A stretch of DNA of 64,000 nucleotides from NCBI GenBank assembly GCA_024364735.1, contig JAGFNQ010010096.1:186001-250000 (forward strand), written 5' to 3'. The stretch comes from Boesenbergia rotunda (lineage: Eukaryota > Streptophyta > Magnoliopsida > Zingiberales > Zingiberaceae). The position numbers were made by a program, and so were the translations under genes. The notes under the pieces were generated by a model that was given only the letters and a program-made list of their open reading frames with translations, searched no databases and was not told the DNA's origin. Positions within the stretch are counted from its first letter, which is position 1. Each line of letters starts with the position of its first letter. Below are positions 31,464 to 42,911 of this stretch, one piece after another.

Positions 31464-32839
31464 TGTTGGTGCAAAAAGCACCCAAGTCAAACCTGTATTA
31501 TGATAATGGCAACAGGGTTCAAAAGTTAAGGTATAATGGTTGTCTAACATGTTACTCAAGTGTGCAGGCAAAGCCCTAGCGAAGGACTGCTAGGCACCTG
31601 GCGAAGGAATGCCAGGATAAAAAAGTCCTAGCGAAGGACTGCTAGGCACCTGGCGAAGGAATGCCAGGATACTGAAGCCCTGTCGAAGGACTGCTAGGCA
31701 CCAGGCGAAGGACAGCTTGGTACTGAAGCCCTTGCGAAGGACTGCTAGGCACCAGGCGAAGGACAGCTTGGTACTGAAGACTTGGCGAAGGACAGCTAGG
31801 CACCTGGCGAAGGACAGCTGGGCAAAAGTCCAACCGGAGGAGCCGGTTGGCATCAGGTACATTCTCCCGAGAGGAGTAGGTGAGGACGCGTTCCCCGTCA
31901 AGGGAACAGTAGACGTCAGTTCGACCTAGGGCTCCATTTTGGAGGCCTAAAGTCAGAACCAAGACAGCTAAGGCTGTATAAACTAACATCTTACTGCTTT
32001 ATGTTGTTTTGGACTAACCCTGGATGCAGGACCGAAGGAACGAGTGTTTGCAGCTCAGAAAGCCTCAAAGGAGTGAGGTAGCAGCTGACCAGGGCACCCG
32101 GAGTGTCCTGGGTGCCCCCAAGGTGAACACAAAACACATGAAGCAAAGGCAGGCTTCGACAGCTCATGGGTGGGGCGCCCCCCATGCTCCTGGGCGCCCC
32201 CAGCATCCCGGGCGCCCCCAGTGCAAGCCAACGAAGCAGAAGCCAGTGAAGCCAAGGGATAAGAGTTGACCCGGTCAACCCGGGCACCCCCAGCGTCCCG
32301 GGTGCCCCCGTAAAGATCTGATCCCGAGTTTGAAGGGATCGGAGCTGACCGAGTGGAACTCGGATCGGCCGACACGTGGGGGGGGGGGGGTGCCCCCGAC
32401 GTTCCGGGCACTCCCAGGGGCTATAAATAGGCCCTCGACCCCAAGGCTTCGACAACAATTCTTTTAACTTCTACGCTCTTCTGCTCCCGCGCTCGGCTCC
32501 GGAAATCTCCCGACTCGAGATACAAGCGCCGACGACGTCCTCCTGCATCAAAAATCCAATCTACACTGGACGTTGGTAACAAAGAGCTTTCTTTAAAGTT
32601 TACATTACTATACTTGTAATTCAATCTTGTAAACTGGTTTTGCGAAAATATAGAATTGCCCGCAGAAAACAGTTAACGACCGTGGGCCTTGGAGTAGGAG
32701 CCATCCGCGACTCTGAACCAAGTAAAAAACTTGGTGTTTGCGTGTTTGATTTAAATTTCCGCTGCGTAATTTCTCTGACCTATTAATCCGAATGTTTTAC
32801 GATATTCACCCCCCCTCTATCGTTTCTCTCGATCCAACA
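31464..32839 (+). repeat. 3' LTR of element B, complete
   Basis: TGTTGGTGCAAAAAGC to GATCCAACA, 1376 bp. CCTTCGCTAGG-type U3 repeats (31570-31820, seen as CCTAGCGAAGG), shared block (31873-31980), GGGCGCCC array (32090-32400), TATA box TATAAATA (32422-32429), donor-like G/GTAACAAAG at 32575/32576 and the C-tract before CTCTATCG near its end. Confidence 0.92.
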
Positions 32840-33172
32840 ACAACATCTCTAAGGTCCAAGGTTGAATCCTTGGCAGCCACCTCATGTCATTTTTTTTATA
32901 TTCTTTTGCAAGCCCATCTAAAGTAAGGCCCATTACATGATGTGTTATTTCTTTTATCCTCATGGGGCCCATTAGGATAACTAATGAAGTGCTATTTAAG
33001 ACCCATTAGGAATTTCCACCATTTAGAGCCCATATAAAGCCCATTAACACTTACACTAAAATTCCCACAACTCTAACTATCATTCATGAATCATAACCAA
33101 TATAGCTATTATTCATGCAATTATACTCAATATTAGAGATAATATTGAAGGGAATTTTAGTGGCGTGTTACA
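32840..33172 (-). repeat. Ty3/gypsy LTR start fragment
   Basis: The minus strand begins TGTAACACGCC at 33172 and shares the type of start seen at 13443 and 60416. Only about 330 bp remain; it abuts the end of B's LTR. Confidence 0.55.
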
Positions 33173-33430
33173 GCCGAGTGCTGAGCTCCCGACCCAGTTT
33201 GCCGAGTGCCGAGCCCCCGACCCAGTCTGCCGAGCTCCTAGACTAGTCTGCCGAGTGCCGAGCTCCTGACCCAGTCTGCCGAACTCCCAGCTCAGTCTGC
33301 CGAGTGCCGAGCTCCCGACCCAAGCTCCCGATCAAATCTCCTGAGTTCCCAACTCGAGCTTAGATCTCTCGAGTTTCCAACTCAGGCTCCCTATCAGATC
33401 TCCCGAGTTCCCACCTCGGGCTCCCGAAGC
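33173..33430 (+). repeat. GC-rich tandem repeat (GCCGAGTGCCGAGCTCCCGACCC type)
   Basis: Units of roughly 25-45 bp combining GCCGAGTGC, GAGCTCC and CGACCCAGTCT repeat about eight times, then fade into CTCCCGAGTTCCCAACTC units. No coding potential. Confidence 0.75.
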
Positions 33431-33434
33431 ATCA

Positions 33435-35268
33435 TGTCCTTAGTGTGTGACCCAATAGATTCTCATGACGTTGGCAATGCGTCTAAATGCTTGATTCGAG
33501 TTACCAATCTCCCAAACGAATACCAATCTCCCAAACGACCGTCTCGTCGCCGTACTAATTGATTCGAGTTACAACTTAGCCAAATGTGATATTCAAGCCT
33601 TGTAACTCGCCAAACCAATTAGTCATGAAAAAGACAACGAGCGGATCATCGATTTTTGTGTTTATCATTGAGGCCCACAATAATTAATTATCGTAATTAA
33701 TTAACAAATAATTAATGAACAAGATAATTAATTATGCTACATGAAATAATAGAATTCAAAGGTACCAAAGAGAAGGTTATACCTTCTCTTTTACCTTGCG
33801 ATCTTCTATTGTATGACCCTCCCGTCTTGGACGTCGTGTGGGTGACAATCTACCAAGAACCGAAGTTACCAAGACCTTCCAATATCAACTTCTTCTTCGC
33901 GCCAACCAAACCCTAGCCACTAGGGTTGCCGCCGGCCACCTTCTTCCTCTCCTCCTTGCGTCGCCGGCCATGCAAGGCTTCGAAAGCCCGCTGACCACAA
34001 GGAAGCACCAGAGAGGAAGCTAAGGAAGAAGATGGAGAGGAAAAGAGTTCTCCTTCACCAACCCTACCCGGCCAAAAACCCTCTCTTCCTTTTGCATGTG
34101 GCGTCGCCGGCCACCAAGAGGAAAAACCTTCTTCTCCTACTCCAGTTGCCCACCTCTCTCCCTCTTCTCGCCGCACCACAAAAGGAGGAGAAGTCTCCTC
34201 CTTGTCCTTGTGAACGTCGGCCACCAAGAGTGTAGAAGTAAGGAAGAGAAGAGGAGGAAGGAGGTGAACTCCTCCCTTTGTCGGCGAGTGCCCTAGGAGA
34301 GAGAAGGAGAAGGAGAGGAGAGAAAAGCCAAGGGTTTGATAATTAATTAGATTTTCTGCTTTCATGACACCATGGGTATTTATAGGGCTACAATAGGGAC
34401 CATGAGGAGGAGTTGTATCTTGGCCACCTAATGGATCAAGCCCCGATCCATTAATGTAGAACCATTCCACTAATGGCTCTTTATTGAACTACCTCACCAA
34501 CCCCCATATTTATATATGGGTTCCACCTATTATGAGTACAATTTCTCCCCGTATTTAAGATATCAAATGTCCGTTGATTAATTTAAATTACTGACAATTT
34601 TAATTAATCAACATTTAACGCCTTGATTAGTACCACTCATCCTTATCATCATGTTGGACCAAGTCCACCTGCAAGATTTAACATGTTGAACTTTATGAAC
34701 TCATCAAGAGGGCATCATCAACCTGACTCACAAGGACATGGTTTCCGTCTATAATCAACGACACACCATGTAAAAAATATTATTTCCCAATTTACCGTGC
34801 CTATCGGTTTAACAGAATAAATCTCGCCCATTGATAAATCAAATAAATAAATACTAAGTACATGTACCCGTTATTATATTGAGATTCAGAGCATGTACTA
34901 CATAATTAACTGAGGTCTGATCCAATTATAAAGTCAGTATAAATTGGATCACCTCTATGTCGGTCCTGCTCAATGCACACAAAGTGCACTAGTGTAATTC
35001 TATGGTCAAGGTAAACCAACACCAAATTACACTACAACCATCCTGATGGTTTGTCCAAATTCATCTCAGTTGTGAGTCTCTACTTATACTCTACAAGGAG
35101 CTGATAACATGATCTTCTGTGTGACACCAGACACCATGTTATCTACAATGTAAAGTAACAGGCAATTATGCACATACTAATATAAACATACAAATAGTGA
35201 TCTTGTGATTCTCTTTCAAAATGTAGATATCCATACAGAAAGCAAGGCTTTTAGTATACATCCAAACA
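33435..35268 (-). repeat. Copia (non-Sirevirus) LTR, probable solo LTR
   Basis: The minus strand runs from TGTTTGGATG (35268) to a possible end ...GGACA at 33435; its first part matches the plus-strand LTR piece at 37617-38256 and 39988-40074. A TATAAATA box lies at 34384-34377 and a purine-rich leader with GCCGGC motifs follows. ATCA flanks both ends, a possible but short target duplication. ORFs at 33734-34470 lie in this leader and are not credible genes. Confidence 0.6.
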
Positions 35269-35585
35269 ATCATGATCTTGACTAGACTTCCTCTAATCTT
35301 TAGGTAAATATGATCCAAACCTCAAGTCCGGTTTGGTTTGATCCCTTGGTCAAACTGAACAACCCTGGCTTCTATTCACTCTGCCAAACATCAGATCCTG
35401 TTTGACTTAACCCTTTGTCAGCTTGATCAACCCTGGGTTTATCCTACCAAACATCAAGTCCTGTTTGGCTGAACCCTTGATCATTTTGATTAAACCTTAG
35501 GTGTATTTTCACTAACTTCAATATATTATCAAATATCGAAACACTAGAGGAAGACTGTTCATCACTGATGCATCTTGCACCAACA
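35269..35585 (-). repeat. Partial Sirevirus LTR (S2 family), U3 start
   Basis: The minus strand starts TGTTGGTGCAAGATGCATCAGTGATG at 35585 and matches the first 300 bp of the solo LTR at 38257. It carries CCAAACAGGA / GTTTGGC repeats and is cut at 35269 by the LTR above. Confidence 0.75.
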
Positions 35586-37530
35586 ATATTAACTTGAGTA
35601 GAATTCAAAGGTTGATAGCCGATGGACCTCTAGGTTCATTGGTGGTGGGAAATTTCCCAACCCGCAAATCTTGCTTAGAATGAAAAATGACCAAGAGGCC
35701 TTTTAAAGACAAGGGGTATAGAGCCAAAGAAGTGTTGGAATTGATTCATTCTGATTTGTATGGTTCTATGTCTATCCAGGAAAGAGGTGGATTCGAATAA
35801 TTCGACTCAGAGATATGGATACATTTACTTGATGCGCCGCAAGTCTGAGTGCTTTGACAAGTTCAAAGAGTACAAGGCTAATGTGGAGAAACGTCATGGT
35901 AAAAGTATCAAGGCACTGTGGTCTGATTGTGGTGGTGAGTACCTCTTGAGAGAGTTTAGGAGTTACTTATCAGAGGCTAGGATTCAATCTCAATTGTCCG
36001 CACCTGGTATACCCCAACAGAACGGTGTGGCGGAACAAAGGAATTGGACTCTTATGGAAATGGTTAGATCGATGATGAGTTATTCTGAATTATCGAATTC
36101 GTTCTGGGGGTATGCTCTGGAAACGACAATATATATTTTGAACTTGGTACATTCTAAATCAGTACTCTCTACTCTCACAGAATTGTGGAATGGGCGTAAG
36201 CCTAGTCTAAGATATATTCGGATTTGGGGTAATCCAGCACATGTGCTGAAGGGAGACGTTGATAAGTTGGAATCTCGTATAGATGTTAGCTTGTTTGTGG
36301 GCTATCCTAGAGGAACGAAAGGTAGTTTGTTTTATAGTCCTAAAGATCAGAATGTCATTGTTAGCACGAATTCCCAATTTTTAGAAGAGGAGTATGTAAT
36401 GAACCACAAGCCCATGAGTAAGATTGTTTTAGAGGAAATAAGAGGGGAAACTCCTATTTCAGTACCAATGATACAGGATGATATACCACAAGTGACTGCA
36501 TCGCGTGTCACAGATGATACACAGGTAGTATCTCGTCGTAGTGGGAGGGTTGTTAGGCAACCTGACAGATTTATATTTTTGAGAGAGTCTTCGAACTTGG
36601 TCCTTGGTGAACATGAACCTGATCCTTGGACCTATGATGAAGCACTACATGATAAAGATGCGATATCTTGACAAAATGCGATGAACATTGAGATAGAATT
36701 TATGGATTCTAATCAGGTCTGGGAGCTTGTAGAACCACCGGTTGGTGTAAAAGCCATTGGATGTAAATGGGTCTACAAAAGGAAGAGAGGATCTGATGGA
36801 AAGGTGGAAACCTTTAAAGAGAGGCTTGTTGCGAAGGGGTATACTCAAAAAGAGGGAATCGATTATGAGGAAACCTTTTCGCCGATAATCATGCTTAAGT
36901 CTATCCGGATTCTCTTGTCTATTGCTGCTCATATGAATTATGAGGTTTGCCAAATTGATGTCAAGACAGCTTTCCTTAACCGAAGTCTTGAAGCAAACAT
37001 CTATATGAAGCAACCAGAGGAATTCATTGCAAAGGGTAATGAGCATCTTGTGTACAAGCTTAATCGGTCCATTTATGGATTGAAACAAGCTTCAAGATCT
37101 TGGAACATCCGGTTTGATGAGGTAATCTTGTCTTATCGATTCATACAATGTCTAGATGAGTCTTGCGTATACTAGAGGAGTGACGGAAATGTAGTGGTAT
37201 TTCTTATACTATACGTAGATGACATTTTGCTCATTGACAATAATATCAAAGTGTTGTTAGACATAAGGGTATGGTTGTCCAAGCAGTTTGATATGAAGTT
37301 CTTGGAAGAAGTTGGGCATATCCTTGGGATCAAAGTTATAAGGGATTGTAAGAAAAGGATGTTGTGCTTATCTCAAGCTTCGTATATTGATACTATCCTA
37401 GCTCGTTTTAGCATGCAAAACTCCAAGAAAGGTTTTCTACCTTTTCGGCATGGAGTACCTTTATCTAAGGAGATGCGCCCTAAGACACCAAAGGAGATAG
37501 AGGAGATGAAGGCAGTTCCTTATGATTTAA
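35586..37530 (+). pseudogene. pol: Copia integrase-RT fragment, broken
   Basis: Begins inside the integrase zinc region (INLSRIQRLIADGPL), continues with HSDLYGSMS, a break near 35800, then LWSDCGGEYL and PQQNGVAEQRNWT, and the integrase tail up to a stop at 36671. RT resumes from about 36681: QVWELVEPPVG, CQIDVKTAFLN, GLKQASRSWN. A TAG at 37173-37175 interrupts it; then FLILYVDDILLIDN. It is cut within the RT-RNase H connection at about 37530 (KAVPY). Tork-like rather than Sirevirus by motif wording; its own LTR is probably the type at 37617. Confidence 0.85.
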
Positions 37531-37616
37531 TAGTAAATCACGATGGTATACCTTGGTGTCGGATGTTCCTTCGTGGAGTTCTATCAGCTTATTCCACAAT
37601 TCTTTGGCGTTGCTGA
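37531..37616 (-). pseudogene. Scrap of Sirevirus gag
   Basis: The minus strand reads ISNAKELWNKLIELHEGT, the conserved capsid segment of Sirevirus Gag, wedged between a Tork-like RT and an LTR. Too short to say more. Confidence 0.6.
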
Positions 37617-40074
37617 TGTTAGGATGTATATTATAAGCCTAGCTTTCGTATGAACATTTAGTTTGGAATAAGAATCAAAGTGGTCTTGTGTTTATATTTT
37701 TATATTTATTATATATATGCAGTTGTCCATTACTTCACATTGTAGATAACATGGTGTGTGGTGTCACATAGAAGATCATGTTATCGGTTCCTTGTAAAGT
37801 ATAAGTAGTCACTCACAACCAAGATGGATTTTGACAAACCATTGGAACGGTTGTAGTGTAATTTGGTATTAGTCTATCATGACTATAGAATTACACTAGT
37901 GCACTTTGTGTGTATTGAGCAGGACTGTTTTGAGGTTGTTTGATTTATGCTAACTATATAATCAAACAAGACCTCTGTTATTATGGATGTACATGCTCTT
38001 AATCCCGATATAATAACGGGCACATATACTTAGTATTTATTTCTTTAATTTACCAATGGGTGAGTTTTATTCGTTAAATCAATAAGCCTAGTAAATTGGA
38101 AAATAATATTATTTATATGATGTATCGTTGATTATAGAAGGAAACCATGTTCTAATTATTTAGGTTGATGATGTCCCCTTGAGGAGCTCATAAGGATTAT
38201 CATGTAAACCCTGCAGGTGGCCTTGGTCCGACATGATAATAAAGTTGAGTGGTTCTTGTTGGTGCAAAATGCATCAGTGATGAACAATTATCCTCTAGAG
38301 TTTCGATGTTTAACAATATACTTAAGTTAGTAACAATATATGTTAGGCAAGGTAAGGGTTAGTCAAAGTGATCAAGGGTTAAACCAAACAGGACCTTATG
38401 TTTGGTAGGGTAAACCCAGGTTTGATCAGGTTGACAAAGGGTTAGCCAAACAGGATCCAATGTTTGGCAGAGTGAACCAAAACCCAGGGTTGGTCAGTTT
38501 GACCAAGGGATTAAACCACACCGGACTTGAGGTGTGGAATTATATTTACCTAAAGATTGGAGGAACTCTAGTCAGGATCATGATGACTAGCAAAGGAGTA
38601 ATTGAGGTTGGACTAAATTCTGGTGAGTGAAGTCGGGTCCTACCAAGGGAAGCTAGGTTGGACAAAGTCCTGGTGAGTGAAGCTGGACACTAAATCCTGG
38701 TGGGTGAAGTTGGGTCCTAGCAAGTGAAGCTAGGTTGGACTAAGTCCTAGTGAGTGAAGCTGGGCACAAAGTCTTGGTCCGGGGGACTGAGCACTAAGTC
38801 CTGGTGGGAGATTGGGCAACGGAGTCTTTGCCGAGCGAGGGGTGTCGGACAGTAGTAGAGACGAATCGAGGTCGGACGTCTCGAGATCTGAGTTCTCGGA
38901 GGCCGAGCAAAAGTCCAGCCGGAGGTCCTAGTTGGCAAAAGCTTTAGTCGAGCGGGGATCGCAAACAGAAGTAGAGACGGGTCGAGGTCGGACGTCTCGA
39001 GATTCGAGTTCTCGGAGACTAAGTGAAAGTCCAATCGGAGGTTTCAGTTGGCAAACATAACTTCTCTAGTGTGGAGTAGGTGAGGATGCGTTCCCCGGGA
39101 AAGGGAACATTAGGCGTCGGTTCGACCTAGGATTTCGGGTGAAATCCAAAGTCAGAACCACTAAGCTAAGGCTAAGACTATCTGTGTTTTGTTGTGTGTT
39201 TTGCTGTCTTGCAGGTACCTGGAGTTGGAGGCAAGATAGGAGAACGAAACACAAAGCAAAGCTGTCTGGGAAATAGCTCCTGGGAGCCTGACTTGAATCA
39301 GGCGCCCAAGAGAGGCAGGGTGCCCCAGTTGGGGCAGCCCACTCCTAGGCGCCTGGCAAAGACAGGCGCCTGAGGGCTGTCAGGCACCTGGGAAGGCCTG
39401 AGTTCATCCCTTCCGCAATTTCGGTGTTGGATAGGCTTTGACCGAAACTTGGGAGGTGCCCCATAGCAACACAGGCGCCCTGGACACTACTATATAAAGG
39501 GGTTCGACCCCTCAAGGCCAAATGTCAATTCCCCAATCCGCTAAAGCAGTCCATGCGAAACAAAAGTGCTCAAGGTGAAGCTCTGCAACCAAGGAGACTC
39601 CAGGAAGAAGTGTGCGACACTTCGGACTTCCGGATTGGACGGATCTTCACCGCGTTGTTTGGTTTGCTTTTGTTTAAGTATTGAATTCATTTATTCGTTG
39701 ATTATAAACTTGAACTGTAAGACGGGTTTCTCCGCCTCCAGAAAGTCCGGAACGGAGACCATTAATGGACTTATGATTGAGTGCTTAGGCCTTGGACGTA
39801 TTGAACTTGGGGGGTTGGGAACCAAGTAAAACCCGCGTGTCTTATTGTGTTGTTCGTTTTCGTTCTTTATTATTCTATTATGTACTAACTCTTTGACTAG
39901 AATGAACGAACGATGAAGTTCCGACAAAAGTTTACGAGTCGATATTCACCTCCCCCCCTCTATCGACGGCACCGGTCCCACAGTTCTACTCTTGGAGTTA
40001 TATGTTAATTAATTGAATTGTCAATAGTTCAATTAATTAATGGACATACAATATCTTAAACATGGCAATTTACC
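37617..40074 (+). repeat. Copia LTR, 3'-truncated, holding a solo LTR
   Basis: Starts TGTTAGGATG at 37617 and matches, in inverted orientation, the LTR at 33435-35268. Interrupted at GAGTG/GTTCT by the S2 solo LTR (38257-39982), resumes at 39988 and stops at about 40074, where Sirevirus gag sequence begins. The inverted copy (GAGTGGTACT at about 34630) shows the uninterrupted site. Confidence 0.75.
38252..39987 (+). mobile_element. Sirevirus solo LTR, S2 family (TSD GTTCT)
   Basis: One LTR (38257-39982, 1726 bp) running TGTTGGTGC to GGTCCCACA, flanked by GTTCT at 38252-38256 and 39983-39987. Contains AAGTCCTGG-type U3 repeats, the shared block (39073-39178), CAGGCGCC palindromes (39300-39480), a TATA box (39491-39498) and the CCTCCCCCCCTCTATCG tract near the end. 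No internal region: product of LTR-LTR recombination. Confidence 0.9.
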
Positions 40075-42540
40075 GAACTTAAATAAATATGCAATCAAAT
40101 AATCAGTGAAGCATGCAAATTTCATCTAATAATAGAAATTGTCTTTCTATTGGCTCCCCCTTGGATCAACACCTCGATATGGTCTATCTAGGTAGTGAAT
40201 TTGATCCTTGGGGATCCAATAGTGGTTTGATTTGGCTTGAATAGTCAAGCTCAGTTTTAGAACTCATGCTTAGACTCGGGTGTTAGTACAGTGAGGCGGC
40301 TTTTTTCTGAGAGGAAGACCAATCCGTTGCTTTGCTCCAATTCATCTTCTAACTCGGACTCGGTGTCAATTTCGTTTTGCACCGCTAATGCAAGGAGGTT
40401 TGAATGGGTCAGTTCTTCCTCATCTAACTCCTCCGAGGAAGACTCATCCCACGTAGCTTAAAGCGCCTTCTTCCACCTTTGCTTCTTCGCCTCCTTCAAG
40501 TTGGGGCATTGCGATATGAAATATCCCTTCTTGTTGCACCCATAACAGGTGATGTCCGCCTTGTTCTTCTAACTCGTGCTTGGTTTAATCGGATCATCCT
40601 TTGACTAAACCACCTTCTTTTTCTTTTGAACATTACGCTTTTTGTACATCCTCCAAACTAGGTTAACTAGTTCAGTGTAGTCGATGTCTTCTTCGTCGAA
40701 ATCTGAATCGGTGTCAGATTCGAGTTCGAGCTACGACTTCTTCTTCTTGAGATTATTTACAACTAAAGTAATACCTTTCTCGGTCAGAGTAGTGTTAGTT
40801 TTCTAATGAAGTTCAAATTCAAAAAATATTGCATCTAACTTGATTAATGAAGGATCCTTGGAAACCTTGTAAGCATCTACCATGGATGCCCACAAGGTAT
40901 TCCTTAGAAAAGAATTTAGCCTGTACCTTACAATATCGCGATTTTCCATTTTGTGGTTGATCACGTGGAGGTCGTTCATCAATCCCTGGATGCAAGAGTA
41001 TAGTTGGGTAGCAGATTCTTTTTCTTACATTTTCATGTTATACAATTTGTTTAATAACAAGTCACGCTTGCTTACCTTCGTGTTAGAGATTCCTTCGTGG
41101 AGTTCAATCAGATCCCTCCATAACTCCTTTGCGTTGTTGAAGAGGCTGATGTGGTTTAGCTCTTCTTTGGTATGACCACACTAGAGAGGATGAGTTGTCT
41201 TGGTGTCTAGTTCTATCTTCTTCATTAAGGTAGAGTCCTAGTCGGTGTATCCCAAAAGCTCACCTTGTTTATTTCGTGGAAGATCGAGGCCAACTTAGAT
41301 GATGATCCTCAATTCCGCCTGAGTTTTTAGGTGGATCTCTATACGGCTCTTCCAGTAGCTGAAGTCCTCTCCAGAGAAAAGAGAAGGACGAGCAATACTA
41401 TAGCCTTCTTGTTTGGTTATCAAGAGAACAAGAGGAATGAGGGAAGAAATAAAGTAAATAAACTCGAGTAGTGTTGCACCAACTTCAAAAAATAAAAAAA
41501 CTTATGAGTGAGGGAAAATATCAGAAAGAGATAATAATATCGTTTTTGATTAATTCAAAAAACAAAAATCCGAAAAAAGACGACTCAAATGGAGGTTTCA
41601 CCAAATCTGAGCAAACCCCGCTTTGATACCAATTATAGGATCATAGAGAGCGATAGGGGGGTAGGTGAATATCACGATCAAAAATTTTTGATTCAGACTT
41701 AGAATAATTACAAGTTTGCAATAGAAATAAACACAAGTAAAAGAAACACGACTAACGCAGGTTTATTTTAGCTTAGTTCGGAGTCTTGTGACGGCTACTA
41801 CTCTAAGGCCCATGATCCTTGATCGTTTACTTTGGGTAATTCTATCAATCTGCAAAAATAAGTACAAGTTACATACAATGCAAGAGTAATATCAATAAGC
41901 AAAAATTATACTGACAACACTAATGTAAGGAAGATTGAGCATGTCATCGTTAGAGTGGCTTGTTGGTGTTGTCGAGTCGGTTCGAGCACAGCACACAAGA
42001 GCAAAGTCAATAGTTGAATTGATTCAGGGTTCTGGTGGAAGAACCAATTTATACAGTCACTCGAGCATCCGTCTAGCCATCACAAGCGTCTGTGTTGCTG
42101 CAATCTGGCCATTGCGTGATGCATGCTCGGTCCAAGATTTATCGCCACTCAGGCACTTGACTGCACTCGGGCGTCTGTGTTGCTAACATTGAACTTCCAC
42201 TCAGCGTGCGCCAGCTCAACCCAACCTTGGCTAAGTCGAAGACTCTTGGGCGCCCGAGTCCCTCTTAGGCGCCTGTGTTTTTGAATGCCTGACACTCATT
42301 TGGGCGCCTGAGTACCAACAGTCTGCTCCTTTACTTAGCTGCAATATAGGATTAGTATAACAGAAGTACAATAAATATGTATGTATTTGATAGCTTGTTT
42401 TATCCGATCCTGACTTTCATATTTCAATCGAAACCATAGGTCGTAGCGACACCTACTGTTCCCTCATCTGGGATGCACGCCCTCACCTACTCTACTTAGA
42501 AGAAGTAACCTGTCATCAACCAGAACCTCCGCCATAACTC
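40075..42540 (-). mobile_element. Decayed Sirevirus, gag plus partial 5' LTR
   Basis: On the minus strand: LTR (42540-41634, start lost), altered PBS (41631-41620, TGGTATCAAAGC), gag pseudogene. The LTR keeps the shared block (42405-42505) and GGGCGCC/GGCGCC motifs. No pol. Strong decay suggests an old insertion. Confidence 0.75.
40150..41417 (-). pseudogene. gag: Gag, heavily mutated
   Basis: Minus strand from about 41417: the start codon has become ATA (ITKQEGYSIARPSLFSGEDFSYWKSR). The capsid region (NNAKELWRDLIELHEG), LDAIFFEFELH, an acidic Ser-rich part, a knuckle-like CYGCNKKGYF... around 40520-40560 and a tail near 40200 (WIPKDQIHYL) can be followed with several stops. Same family as gag of D. 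Confidence 0.75.
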
Positions 42541-42676
42541 AATCAAATGCAGCAAGTACAAGTAAATGCAGCAATGCATCGTATGCACATGATGTAATGT
42601 CATATGTCATCCTTGATGCCAGTCAAGCCACCGTCACTTCTCAAATTCAAGGTCGAGTGGGTAGAATTGTGATAAT
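42541..42676. other. Short flank of element D insertion
   Basis: Unclassified sequence ending GATAAT. ATAAT here and ATAAC after 57725 are the target duplication of D, so this piece was once continuous with 57726 onward. Confidence 0.5.
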
Positions 42677-42911
42677 TGTTGGTGCTGGAAGCACCAAGAT
42701 CGAACTTGTGTTTTGATAATGGCAAATGGTTCATAAGTTAAGGTTTTATTGTGATCTAACGAAGTTATTCAAGTGTGTAGAAAAAGACCTAGGTACATTA
42801 GGCATGAAGTCCTGATTCTAGGAATTGGGCAATAAGTCCTGGCTAAGGGTTGGGCACCTAAGTCCTGACATAGGGTTGGGCAATAAGTCCTAGTCGCGGA
42901 TTGGGCACGAA

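Larger units (their letters stand above)
28042..32839 (+). mobile_element. Pol-less Sirevirus derivative, element B
   Basis: Order: CATGGTCAAAC-type repeats (28050-28125), GGGCGCCC array, TATA box, spliced accessory ORF (28531-29796), non-coding repeats, second PPT-like tract (30572-30588), PPT (31450-31463) and complete 3' LTR (31464-32839). The 5' LTR and gag were lost where the Angela-like LTR ends. Sister A shows that gag lies upstream and pol is absent. Confidence 0.87.

Noticed and set aside
31590..31989. Minus-strand ORFs of 103 and 115 residues with Pro-Ser repeats
   Set aside because: Translations of CCTTCGCCAGG/CCTAGCGAAGG tandem repeats in the LTR of B.
33913..34470. 185-residue minus-strand ORF
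   Set aside because: It falls in the purine-rich leader of a copia LTR downstream of its TATA box, is low in complexity and has no domain.
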